The notes under the pieces were generated by a model. It was not told the DNA's origin, searched no databases, and was given only the letters and a program-made list of their open reading frames with translations. DNA of 64,000 bases from Cerioporus squamosus. Taxonomy: Eukaryota > Basidiomycota > Agaricomycetes > Polyporales > Polyporaceae. How positions within the stretch are numbered: the stretch's first letter is position 1; every line of letters begins with the position of its first letter. The stretch is from contig JABYQS010000066.1 in the NCBI GenBank assembly GCA_022592435.1, positions 124,001 through 188,000 of the forward strand, read 5' to 3'. Below, one piece after another: positions 22,239 through 33,886 of this stretch. The translations under genes were made by a program, and so were the position numbers.

Positions 22239-24214
22239 ATGCTGCCTCTCTCTGCGCTGTCCGCTCTTTTGGCTGCTTCGCTCTCTCTTGAGCTCGTCAA
22301 CGCTCACGGCGTCCACCCCCGTGCCCACCACGACATCGCACACAAACGGCAGGCCGACCCTGCTGCTCCTGCGGGAGCCTCGTCGGGCACCACCTCGTCC
22401 GCGGCCGGCGCCGCGACGACTTCTGGTGCCGCCGCAACTGGTGCGACGACGACTGGTGCAGCGACTGGCGTGACGACTGCCCCCGCGACCGGCACCAGTG
22501 CAGCCACAACTGCTGCTGCTGTCTCTGGCACTGGCAGCTACAATGTCCCTCCTTTGTCAGTCCTCAACTCAGGCATGCCTTCGGGTCCTACTCCCACCCT
22601 GTCGACGACGTTCCCCGCTGGCGCTCAGCCGACGTACTCGAACGCCCCCGCTCTCCCCTCGAAGTGTACGTGTGATCGACGGTTTGTGATCTAGAGTGAG
22701 CGAGGTCTCAATCGAGACATCCACAGTCGTCTTCAGCTCTGCGGACTGGCCGGCCCTGGACCAGATCCCTCCCACCGGTATGTGATCTTGTCGTGTCTTG
22801 ATAGTGTGCATGCTCATCATGTGCCGTCGAGCAGACTCGGATAAGGTCAAGGAGTGGATGAAGGAGCTCGATGGTCACGACATCCCCGATATCACCCCGA
22901 CCGTCGACGGTGAGTGTGCGAGTGACCCGCAGGCCGCTGCGCAGGCCCAGCAGCGCGGTTGGTGGACGTGCGGTGGATGGACGTCTGGCAACGATATTGT
23001 CGCGTGCCCTGACAAGAACACCTGGGGTGTCAGTTTCGATGACGGTCCTGCTCCCTACAGTGAGTTACGCGTTTCACCTTAGCAGTTTCGTGAGCGCCTG
23101 CTGACCGACTCCTCACAGCTCCGTAAGTTGCGTGCGAGATGGTTGCCTCCACTTAGAGCTGACAGACATGGTGTAGAAAACTCTTGAAGTACCTGGACGA
23201 CCATGATTTGTCTGCGACGTTCTTCGTCGTCGGCTCGCGTGTGGTCTCGTACCCCGACATCCTCATTGATGAGTACATGTCCGGCCACGAAATCGCCGTC
23301 CACACCTGGTCCCACCACGTACGTATCTGGCTCTCTCTGCTCGCTTGTGCTATGTACTAAGACTTGGCACTCCTGGCAGCCCCTCACTGCGATGACCAAC
23401 GAGCAGATTGTTGCAGAGCTTGGTTGGACGCGCCACGCCATCCAGACCGTGCTCGGTGTGACGCCCACCACCATGCGCCCGCCGTTCGGTGATATCGGTA
23501 TGCCTCGATATTCTGATTCGTGGTCCGCTGTCGCTGACTGGTGGGATGCCATAGACAACCGTGTCCGTGCCATTTCGAATGCGATGGGTCTTCGTCCGAT
23601 CATCTGGACGACTGGTCCTGCTGGTCCCTTCGACACCAACGGTGCGACATGTGTTGAACTTCCAGACTGGACTCTGTACTGACCATTCTCTCAGACTGGC
23701 GTGTCCCTGCCGGCGAGCACACGGGTGTGGAGTCGTTCGCGACCTTCGAAGGCATTCTTGGCAACGCTACCACGATGGATACTGGGTAAGTAGCGCGAAA
23801 GGATTGTTGTATGGCCAGATTCCGCTGACGCGTGTTTGCCAGCTTCATCGTGCTTGAGCACGACCTCTTCGAGATCACCGTTGACCTCGCCGTCGGTTAT
23901 ACCCTTGATGCTGCGCTCACCCATACTCCTCCGTTCAAGGTACGTACACGTTCCTGATAGACCAACTGAGACCTGACGCGTCCTGCATGTAGCTCGAGTC
24001 TATCGGCCAGTGCATGAGCATCCCCATGAACGACATGTACAAGGAGACGGCCACGACCGACATCGTCGGCTCGAACTCGACGACTGGGAACAGCTCGAGC
24101 GGTTCGTCCGGCGCAGCGTCCGAGAACGGTGCCGTGGGTCTGCGGTTGCCCTCCGCCGCATTCGCTGGCGTGGCGGCTGCTGCGGTTGCCGCTGTCTTCA
24201 CGGGTTCGTTGTGA
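22239..24214 (+). CDS. GPI-type chitin deacetylase (carbohydrate esterase family 4)
   Basis: Ten exons give 487 aa: 22239-22665, 22727-22777, 22835-23059, 23119-23122, 23177-23318, 23380-23497, 23555-23641, 23695-23785, 23843-23939, 23993-24214. An N-terminal signal peptide (LSALLAASLSLELVNA) is followed by a long Ala/Thr/Ser-rich linker. The NodB domain shows all CE4 motifs: SFDDGP (catalytic base and metal ligand Asp), HTWSHH (metal-binding His), RPPFGD and VLEHD. The C-terminus has a Ser/Gly stretch and a hydrophobic end (AFAGVAAAAVAAVFTGSL), consistent with a GPI anchor. It removes acetyl groups from cell-wall chitin to make chitosan. Exon 23119-23122 (CTCC) is only 4 nt, flanked by CAG and GTAAGT, and is required for PYTPKLLKY. 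Confidence 0.93.
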
Positions 24215-24598
24215 GCGTGGGGGTCGTGGGCTTGTTAGCTGCTTGATTACATCTAGATATTCGATCTACCGTATACCAGTAACATGGACTGCTTGCGTAC
24301 ACTTGAGCTCCGGGGGCCTGTTTGCTGCTAATCCACATAAACATGCTTGATATGTAGATTTTGTCTATGTCGTCGCACGAGAGCAGGAGGTAGACTCGGT
24401 CGCCGGCCTACTGGGACGGTAATCACCGTGACGCAGATCGCCGGATGCGATGTACCGCCACTTGCATACCGCGGACTCCCCGAGGTCGACAACCTCTTCG
24501 TCGTCCTCCATCGTCTTCTCGAGCTGCAGCTGGTCTAAAGCTTGTCCTCGCCGTCGTTCGCCTCGTCTCCGCCGTCTATCTCGTCGTCTAGGTCAACT
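24215..24598. other. Intergenic, upstream of SEC1
   Basis: No gene recognised. A CT-rich tract just before 24599 suggests promoter/5' UTR sequence. Confidence 0.4.
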
Positions 24599-27500
24599 AT
24601 GTCCCTAATCAGCACCGTCAAGTCCAGTGCGTCGTGCTCGTGCTCCTCCGCGAACCTCGAGCATACAGCTCACGATCCGCAGAGTTTCTGGAGGCGATCC
24701 GCTCGGTGCAGCCCCCGGGGCGATGGAAGATCCTCGTCGTCGACGAGCACTCGCAGCGGCTCCTCAACTCCGTCCTCAAGCAGTTCGATATCTTGGAGGA
24801 GAACGTCACGCGTACGTCCCCCCATGCTCTTCTTCTGCGCGCGTCGGAAGGTTGAACGTAGATCCGTTTTGGGTATCTTCTTGCTTTACAACACCTCCTC
24901 CGCATCCTTTTCACCGTACTTGATATGCCCCACTGCACCTTCGCGGACATGCGCGGACGCCGTCCCGCCTGCAGTGATCGAGTCAATCACGACCCACCGC
25001 GATCCCCAGCCACAGTTCGAGGCGATGTACATCGTCATGTCGACCTCCCAGAACGTGGACCGCATCATCCGCGACTTTTCGAACGGGCACCAGCAGTATG
25101 CTGCCGCGCACTTGTTCTTCGTTGATGGTGAGTGCTCCGTTGATAGTGAACTCCGAGGACGTCGAAGACACTCGCCCCCAATCCTCGTGCTTCTTGTCCC
25201 TCTAGGAACCGTATGCGGTACTTCCTTGTTTCTCGGATATACCGCATGCGCGTGGAACGAATGCTCTTGGGGACATGCTGTCACTGCGTTCCGGCCATGT
25301 CGCCGCACTCGAGTCGTCTTGACCTTGATCACCGGACCGAGTGTTATATCCACCATTCACCTCGCCACAGAGTTGTGGGCGCGCATACATCTCATACTCG
25401 GCGTCCAGTTATAGCCTATACTCGACATCAATCTGACCTGCGTTGGAAGGGCTGCATGAGCAACTGTTCGAACGCTTGACGTCTTCACCTGCGGAACCCT
25501 ACTTGAAGGCGCTGCAAGAGCTCTATATCAACTTCTGGGGTGCGTTTATTGATACTTCTATTGATGTGCCCAAGTTGATCGTCATCGGACTGTGCAGCCA
25601 TCGAAGGCCAGGCGTTCTCAGTGCGAAGTCCCGGCGCTTTCTTCAACATGTACAGCCCACCGCGCAGTGATACCTCCTACAAGCCATTGCGTGACCGACT
25701 GCACGAAGAGCTGCGGTTCATGAGCAAGATGGTACGCGCCTGTGTGGCTATCTAGCTTCCTGGGCAGTTATCAATGCACTGATAGATTTCTAACGTCTGC
25801 CTGACCTTGAACGAGTGTCCTTTCATCCGCTACCACTCGCCATCGCATCACCCGCCACTTGGTCCCCTCAAACCCCATGCAAGCACGCGCCCACCGCCAC
25901 CACCAGAAGGGAGCGGCCGGTGGCGCACTAACCTGGCGCGAGGACAGGACGCTAGGGCATACGAGAGCGTCGAGGGTGATTACGTTGCGAAGGTACTAGC
26001 GTTCATGGTGCAGCAAAACCTTGACGAGTACAAGAAAGCAAACCCAGATTTCCCCAAACCTTCGGACCCTCCGCGGCCCCGCGCGACTCTCATCATCACC
26101 GACCGATCTATGGACACGGTTGCGCCTCTTCTGCACGAGTTCACGTACCAGGCGATGGCGAACGACCTCCTACCAATTGAGGATGGGACGACGTACCGGT
26201 GAGCACATTTCAGAGGCTTTATCCGGAGGAGAAGCTCAAGGTTCGCATCATGATTCCAGGTACAAGTTCCAGACGCAGCTCGGCTACGAGGACAAGGCGG
26301 CCACCCTGTCCGATGCGGATAACGTGTGGACGGAGCTTCGCCACATGCACATGCGCGAGGCAATCGACAAGCTCATGGCCGACTTCAACCAGTTCCTGAC
26401 TGACAACGCAGGGTTCAAGGGGTGCGTCATGCTTCACTGCTGTTTATGCGACGGTGTCGTGAAGTTTCCGTGTAGGGAAGGTGCTGCGAACTTGAACGAC
26501 ATGAAGGACATGCTTGCGAACCTGCCGCAGTATCAGGAGCAACGAGACAAGGTGCGTGCACTTGACTGCCGATGATACTCTTGGGAGGATCTCAATTGTC
26601 TTTCGCACAGTTCTCGCTGCACCTCAACATGGCCCAGGAGTGCATGGCTATCTTCGAACGCGACAAACTCCCTGCCGTAGCGAATGTCGAACAGGTACGC
26701 GCAATGCCATCTCCACGAATTCGCTAGTCCTTATCCGAACAGAACTGTGCGACTGGTGTTACGGCAGAGGGCAAGACACCGAAAACCCTGGTCGAAGAGA
26801 TGGTACCCCTCCTGGACAGCCGCGATGTTGTGTGGGTGCTATGACGTTCATGCTGTGTTTTGGGTTCTGCGCTGACGTAGCGACACCCTTCTCTGCGGTG
26901 ATTGCTGGACTCGTGATGGGAACATGGCAGCAACATGAACAAGGTCCGAATCATCGCGCTGTACATCCAGCACCGGGACGGCGTTTCAGACGAGGACCGC
27001 CGACGACTGTATCAGCATGCGCGCCTTACTATGCACGAGCAGGATGCGGTGAATGCGCTTGTTCACCTCGGTGTCCGTATAAGCAGGGTACGTGCTTTCC
27101 GGTTGTATCAGACTTTTGGCTGTGTCTCCTCGGACCACCACCTCTTCACTGGGTGATGGCTCGAACGAAATCACCGGAGACAACCCGGTCACACACTACG
27201 CCCTTCTTGCGTCCTAACCAAGAGAGGGCACCGAGTCCGGGTCCGTCGGATCCATCCACGGCGGCCGTACCGTTCTTCTCGAAGAGGACGCAGGAAATAG
27301 GGTGCAGTTGAGGCGGCGGGGAGACATAGGGTTGTGGAGTTGGCTCGGTACCGTAGCTCGTGCTGACGATAGGAACAGCAACCTGGCGATAAAGACACGA
27401 AGAAGAAGATCAAACAGAAGCCTAGCAACGAAGAGGAATACGAGCTCTCACGATACAAGCCGGTGCTCCGAACTATGTTGGAGGTATGACGACATCAGTG

Positions 27501-28231
27501 TCTGCTGAGGGCGTTGCTGACGGTCGTTCAGGAACACGTTGCGAACAAGCTGGATCCCACGTTGTTCCCGTATGTCAAGGACTCCCCGTCGCTGGCCCCG
27601 ACGACGACGAGCCTACGGGCGGCTTCGCCGGCAATACAACCCGCAGTCTCGCTCCGGAGCCAAAAACCAAGTTGGCATAAGGCGACCAGGGGAGCAGGCA
27701 CGCAGAACGACAATCGCCAGAGGATACTGGTATTCGTTGCCGGCGGTATGACGTATTCCGAGATGCGCGAGGCGTACCTTCTCTCGAAAACCCTGAACAA
27801 GGAGATCATCATCGGTCTGTGACCTCGTCGTTTCCTAACGGTCGATCTAGGCGCTCACGTGGACATCCTCGTTTCCTCGTGTAGGCTCGACCCATGCACT
27901 CACACCAACAGAATTCCTGCGCGACCTGATGGTGCTCGAACTGGGCGGAATCGGGTCGAAGGCCCTGCCCAACGGCGTGCCGGAGTCCAACGAGCCACAG
28001 CGCACGCCGCAGGAGATCTACGACCAGAAGTTCTACACCAAGGATGCGCCGCCGAGGCAACGTGCACCTCCCGCCGCCGCCCCTCAATCTGGCGGTCGTC
28101 TGCTGCGCCCATCGCCCGCGCCGTCAAACGCGGGATCGTCGGTATCTGTGAACAGTTCGAACTACAGCAACAGTGGGAGTGTGTACGGAGAAACGGAGAA
28201 GAAGAAGAAGCGCGGGTTCCTCCGGTTCTGA
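24599..28231 (+). CDS. sec1: Sec1/Munc18-family exocytosis protein
   Basis: Fourteen exons give 749 aa: 24599-24626, 24683-24811, 24975-25127, 25450-25539, 25598-25731, 25786-26198, 26260-26421, 26476-26551, 26611-26694, 26743-26831, 26931-27087, 27379-27483, 27532-27814, 27885-28231. Features typical of SM proteins include the N-terminal [71 protein letters not shown], and near the C-terminus [22 protein letters not shown] proteins clamp syntaxin-family SNAREs and promote vesicle fusion; Sec1 acts with the exocyst at the plasma membrane. The C-terminal extension (about 60 aa) is Pro/Ser-rich and ends in a Lys-rich stretch. Introns 25128-25449 and 27088-27378 are unusually long for this locus. 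Confidence 0.93.
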
Positions 28232-28531
28232 TTGTGGCCGCGGACTCGGAGTTGGACACTGGAGTGTATGAGTATCTTATAGTTGTTCGTATATCCTCGA
28301 GATGTAATGTGGGACAGTATACCATGGAGATTCATTCGTGTGAGATCCTGCTGCCACCGACGTCAGGAGCGAGAGCTCCCATCACCGTATGTTTTTCCTG
28401 TGTTTCGGGAGTGTGACCAGGATGTTGCGGCGCGAGCCTCGCGTCGGCGCTTACCGTATTCTACCACTGCTTGCTCGTCGACCTCGACGTTCTCCTCTCT
28501 GTCACCCCCGTTCTCCACCTCCCTGTCCGCC

Positions 28532-31500
28532 ATGGACAGGCCCATGGGCCCGCGCAGGCCCGACAAACGCAATGCCGCATACGAGTCCATCTTTGGCCGG
28601 CCCAGCGCAACCCACCATAATCAACTCCAGCCTGGCCAGTTTGCCCCCTCGCCCACAGGATTCCAACAACCATATCCGCAACCGCCTGCCAGCCAGCCGT
28701 ATCCTTATTATCCGCAGTATACCTCTCAGCTTGACCGCAGGACATCGACATCGTCGTTCAGGCCGGCTCCTCAAGCGACCCCAAGCGCGTACGGGCAGCC
28801 GTACTACCCCTCCAATCCTCCCGTTGCCCAGTCCTCTCATAGTGTCCCACCGCCGGGATATCAGTCGGGACCATATCCACCTCAGCAGTACGGGTACGCG
28901 CGCTCGCTCGCCCCGCCGTCCGTGGTAAGCCGTGCACGTTCAATCGGCAGCTCTCCAGGCGTGATTGCACCACTTCCGGAGGAACCCCCGGACCCTGGCC
29001 TGGAGGCACTCACGGAGGCAGGTCTCACCCCCGCGCAGGCGTACCAGGTGCAGGTGTCCACGACCAACGGTGCCATGGGCCAGCAGCAGAGCTGGCCACA
29101 ACGTCCCAATCGACCCGAATCCTCCCCTTCCCCCGCACCCTCAGCGCCTGTGCCTGCTCCGCACCCCAATGGCCCCCGCGGACCACGCCCACAGTCCTCG
29201 CAGACTGTTCCGCCTGTCCTGGACAAGATATCCGAGAACCTGCCGCGGATCAATATGTCCTTTGAGACCGACGATGGGAGGTTGGATCTTGACTTCATCA
29301 ATGGAATGGGCAGTGGCGGGAGCGCCGAAGTCACCCCTCCCAGTGAACCCGGAACGGAGGAGGACCAGAGCGAATTGCCTTATAGCAGATCCCAGCGTAT
29401 GTCCGCCCCCAACAGCGTGCGGTCACGCTTGTCTGTTTCGTCGGGCCCCGTAGGGAGCGTGGACTACGCTCAAGGCTCGCCCCACTTCCCTCCCTCCTCC
29501 TCCCGTCCGTACCCGCTTCAGCTTGACACCGCAGTGGCCTCTGCACAGGCTGCCGGAGTCAGCATATCCCCTGCGTCATCCACATTAGTGGACGAGCCGA
29601 CCCAGATGAACGCCTTCACGCCGTCCCATGCAGGACCATCGGGCCGTCGATCCTCGGAGTCTGCGAAGACGCTGCCTGGTCAGTTTCAGCGGAATCGCAG
29701 CATCAATGACCGCTCGCAGTCGATGTCTGCTGCGATGTCCCCGCACGTCCGCGCCATGATTGAAGCGGGCCGATCTGGCCGACCGCCTGTCCCCTCTGCA
29801 CCCCCTGGGCGCGACTCGCCAGCGTCGCGCCCGCGGAGGACGCCTATCGTGTACCCGGCACTCCTGTCTCGTGTTGCGGAGGCATTCAAGGCTCGAATAT
29901 CCCTCGGAGACCGCGTGAAGGATGGTCTGACGTACAAAGACGCGTTCGATGGACGCGAAGCTGTCGACACCATCGCATACATCATCAAGACCACAGATCG
30001 TAATCTGGCGTTGCTGCTTGGGCGTGCACTGGACGCGCAGAAGTTCTTCCATGCGGTGACGTACGATCATCGACTGCGTGACAGCTCTCACGACTTGTAT
30101 CAGTTTCGCACAAAACTGCCCAGCCCCTTCGTCAGCGGGGAGCTCGCCGGTATACCGCATGAACATGAGGAACTCCTCAAAGCTCTCGGGACGCCCCAGC
30201 CGCTCATTGGCGGTGCTGAGAGCGTCGAGGGGTCGAGCAAGGAGAGCCCGTCACCATCCGCCGAGGACGACTCAGAGAAGAAGGATGGGTCTCGCCCCGA
30301 CTCCCCAACCCCGTCGGTGACCCCCGCCTCTCCTGTTACGCGACCACGAGCTGGCTCGATATCGTCTGACGATGTTCCGTTGCCGACGGGTGTCTTCACT
30401 CTGCTAACCGACTGCTACTCGCCCACATGTACGCGCGACCAGCTTTGCTACTCGATCGCCTGTCCGCGACGGCTGGAGCAGCAAGCGCGCTTGAACATGA
30501 AGCCGCAACGCGAGCTCAAGAAGCAGATCAGTCGGGAGAGTTTGGGCGAACTTGTGGTATGCCAGATATTCCTCCCTCACGATGCTCATACGATGTTGTT
30601 CGTGATTTGTCACAGGAACCTGGCACGCTCTGGATCCACACCGTCCCTGCGGAGGTCGTCGCGAGCGTCTCAGATGCGGAGAAGAAGCGTCAAGAGGCGA
30701 TCAACGAGGTCATCTACACTGAGCGAGACTTCGTGCGCGACATGGAGTACCTCCGGGACGTACGTACACGACGCACATTGAGTATTGTCGTGCTGTTGCT
30801 GACGCTTCACGCATAGTTGTGGATGAAGCCCCTGAAGGAGTCGGACATCATCCCGGAGCCTCGACGGCAGGACTTCATCGAGCAAGTGTTTTGGAACATA
30901 CACGACATCATCGCCGTTAACACCCGGCTGCGCGATGCTCTCAACAAACGGCAGAAGTCTTACGCCGTTGTGGAACAGATTGGCGACATCTTGCTCGAGG
31001 CCGTCCCTCACTTCCATCCCTTCGTCTCGTATGGTGCGCACCAGCTGTACGGCAAGTACGAGTTTGAGAAGGAGAAGAGTGCCAATCCCGCGTTCGCGCG
31101 ATTTGTGGAGGTTCGTGCATGGTTGTGCGAGCAATGGTCGGATGCGTTCGCTGACGACCTCGAGTAGGAGACGGAGCGCCGCCCGGAGTCAAGGAAATTG
31201 GAGCTCAACGGCTATCTGACTAAGCCCACCACTCGATTAGCCAGGTATCCGCTCCTCTTGGAGGCCGTGCTCAAGCATACGTCGGAGGACAACCCCGACA
31301 AGACCGCGCTTCCTAAGGCTATCGAGATTGTCCGCGAGTTCCTGAAGGCCGTCAACACCGAGACTGGTAAGGCGGAGAACAGGTTCAACCTCCTCCAGCT
31401 CGACCAGCAGCTCGTGTTCCGTCCAGGAGAGCAAGTGGTGAGTGCTGTATCTTCGCGTCCGCCCGCGCATCCGCTGACAGTCGTGGTGCAGGATCTACGG

Positions 31501-33447
31501 TTGAAGGAGGAGGGTCGAGAACTCATTTACAAGGGCGCACTCAAGAAGCGCGGCAACGCGCAGGGTGACAGTGGCGAGCTCATGGTCTTCTTGTTCGATC
31601 ACGCTCTCTTGATGGTCAAGCCAAAGAGCAAGGTCGAGCAGTACAAGGTCTATCGCAGGGTAAGTTCTTGTTCACAATTTGTTTCGGAGTTAGCTGTGCT
31701 GAGAGATGATTAGCCCATACCACTGGAACTCCTCCTCGTCTCCGCTCCCGACGACTACGCAGTCCAGAAACCGATGAATGCCCGTCAAAAGGCTCTCATC
31801 AAGAACTCCCCACATGTTCCCGTCATTCCGATGAAGGAGACGAAGGGTGGATTCTCGATTACATTCGTGCATCTGGGCCGCAAGTACTACCAGATCACCC
31901 TATGGGCGAGCACCTATGTCAGCCAGCGGAAGTGGGTAGAGCACATCCAGAAGCAGCAGGAAAACATGCGCGAACGAAGCACTGTGTTCGAGACCATCAC
32001 CCTCAGTGAGAACTTCTTCATCGGGGTTAACAGGGTCAACTGCGCCGCTCCCTTCAGTGAGTGATCGTCGCACCAGGATGGTTTTGGATAGCGCACTGAT
32101 CTGCCGTATAGATCAAGGCCGGAAGGTCGTGTATGGTACTGACGACGGCGTCTACCTCTCGAATTTGCTGGAGCGCAATCGGGAACCGATCAAGGTACTT
32201 GCACTGAAGGATGTAGCCCAGATCGACGTCCTGGAAGAGTACCAACTCTTGGTCGTCTTGTCAGGTATGGCAGCTCCATACGTTGCCTCAATTCCGTTCC
32301 TCACATGCGACCACAGAACGACAAGTAATCACGTTCCCTTTGGATGCACTGGACCCAATGGACCCGTTGGCTGGCCTCAAGCGTGCGAAGAGGATAGCAT
32401 CGCATATATCCTTCTTCAAGGCCGGCGTGTGCCTTGGGAGAACTCTCGTCTGCGTCGTGAAGTCGAGTCCCTTGTCCAGCACCATCAAGACGCTAGAGCC
32501 GATTGATCAGCACGTCCGTGGTAGGGCAAAGCCGACGTTCCGGAAGTTGTTGCAGGGCGGTAACGATACGCTGCGCGTATTCAAGGTATGTGCCTTGTTG
32601 AATAGGTTGGCTCTGGGATCGTGGTTCTCACACCCTAGCAGGAGTTCTACATCCCGCTACAGTCGAGCTCGATCCACTTCTTGAAGACGAAGTTGTGCGT
32701 TGGATGCACAAACGGCTTCGAGATTGTCGACCTGGAAACACTGGATACCCAGGGTCTACTCGACCCGGCCGATGCATCGCTTGAGTTCGTACACAAGAGG
32801 GAGAACCTGAAGCCACTTGCCATCTACCGTATCGACAATGAGTTCTTGTTGTGCTATGATGGTGCGTTGTATCCTTATTATTTACAGGTTCTTCTAACCG
32901 ACCTGCCTTGAAGAATTCGCGTTCTACGTCAATAAGACTGGCTGGCGGTCACGGAAGGACTTCATGGTTTATTGGGAGGGATCACCAACAGGATTCGGTA
33001 CGTGTGCGGCCAGTCTTCGTCGCTCTCCATACTGACACCGAAGCAGCGTTACACTATCCATACGTCCTTGCCTTCGAGCCGACGTTCGTGGAGATTCGAC
33101 ATGTGGAAACTGGCTCGATGTCGCAGATCATTCAAGGCAACAACCTGCGTTGTCTCTTCGCCGATACCCCACCCTCGACGACGCACTCAGCCGCGAACTA
33201 CTACAATCCCTACCCGGGAGGTTACGGCTACGCGCCCTACGGTTCTCCGGACGGCTCTCGGACGTCCTTCGGCTCGAATGGTCACGGTCCGCCTCCACCG
33301 CCTGGCGCGGGGGTGCCCTACCCCAACCCTTACATGCCACGACCACCACTCGGTGTGGGACGCGACGAGATCCTCATGGTTTCCGACGATCGCGTCATGC
33401 GACTCCAGATGACCCAGGCTGCGCGTTCAGCAGTGTACGGGCAGTGA
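28532..33447 (+). CDS. rom2: Rho1 guanine-nucleotide exchange factor (DEP-DH-PH-CNH)
   Basis: Eleven exons give 1456 aa: 28532-30556, 30616-30759, 30817-31110, 31168-31437, 31492-31659, 31714-32056, 32112-32264, 32317-32585, 32642-32861, 32914-32997, 33047-33447. Residues 1-430 are Pro/Ser/Gln-rich and disordered. A DEP domain lies near 440-535 (YPALLSRVAEAFKARI...LYQFR). The RhoGEF (DH) domain near 690-890 includes EAINEVIYTERDFVRDMEYL and TKPTTRLARYPLLLEAVLKH. A PH domain (ELIYKGALKKR...) spans about 910-1060 and a C-terminal CNH domain about 1090-1400. This order is that of yeast Rom1/Rom2, which activate Rho1 and so glucan synthase and the cell-wall integrity pathway. The symbol reflects architecture only. 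Its first exon starts 300 bp after SEC1 ends. Confidence 0.93.
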
Positions 33448-33886
33448 TGACGTGGCGGAGACGGCCTTTCATGACGTGACGACCTGTTGTATATTGCTCT
33501 CCCTGATCTATTCGTTCGTACTGATGCCGCACCCCGCACGTCCACCTGCTTTCGCCGCGCTCCCGCCTCACGTCCTCATCCCTTTGGTATCCTGATAATG
33601 TCGTTCCCGAATATTCCTGTCACGTCCGTCCCTGGTTACCTTCCCGCTTGTGCGTTGCACTCCGACCCGTTTCCTTCCACAATAATCGATTCTAGTCTGT
33701 GTTGACGTGATGTCTGTGTTGTTGTTCGCTCATCCATCCCCAGTTCTACGTACACAGCATATATATCCTAACCTGCATCTGTATCTTCCAGTCTCTCCTC
33801 ATTGTCACGGTACTGAGTACCTAACACACCATATTCGAGCATAGAGAGCTTCGTGTTGGCGTGTCGGACTGCACGCACGCAGCGCA
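33448..33886. other. Intergenic, between convergent genes
   Basis: It separates the 3' ends of the rightward RhoGEF gene and the leftward carnitine acetyltransferase gene and presumably holds both terminators. No gene recognised. Confidence 0.5.
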
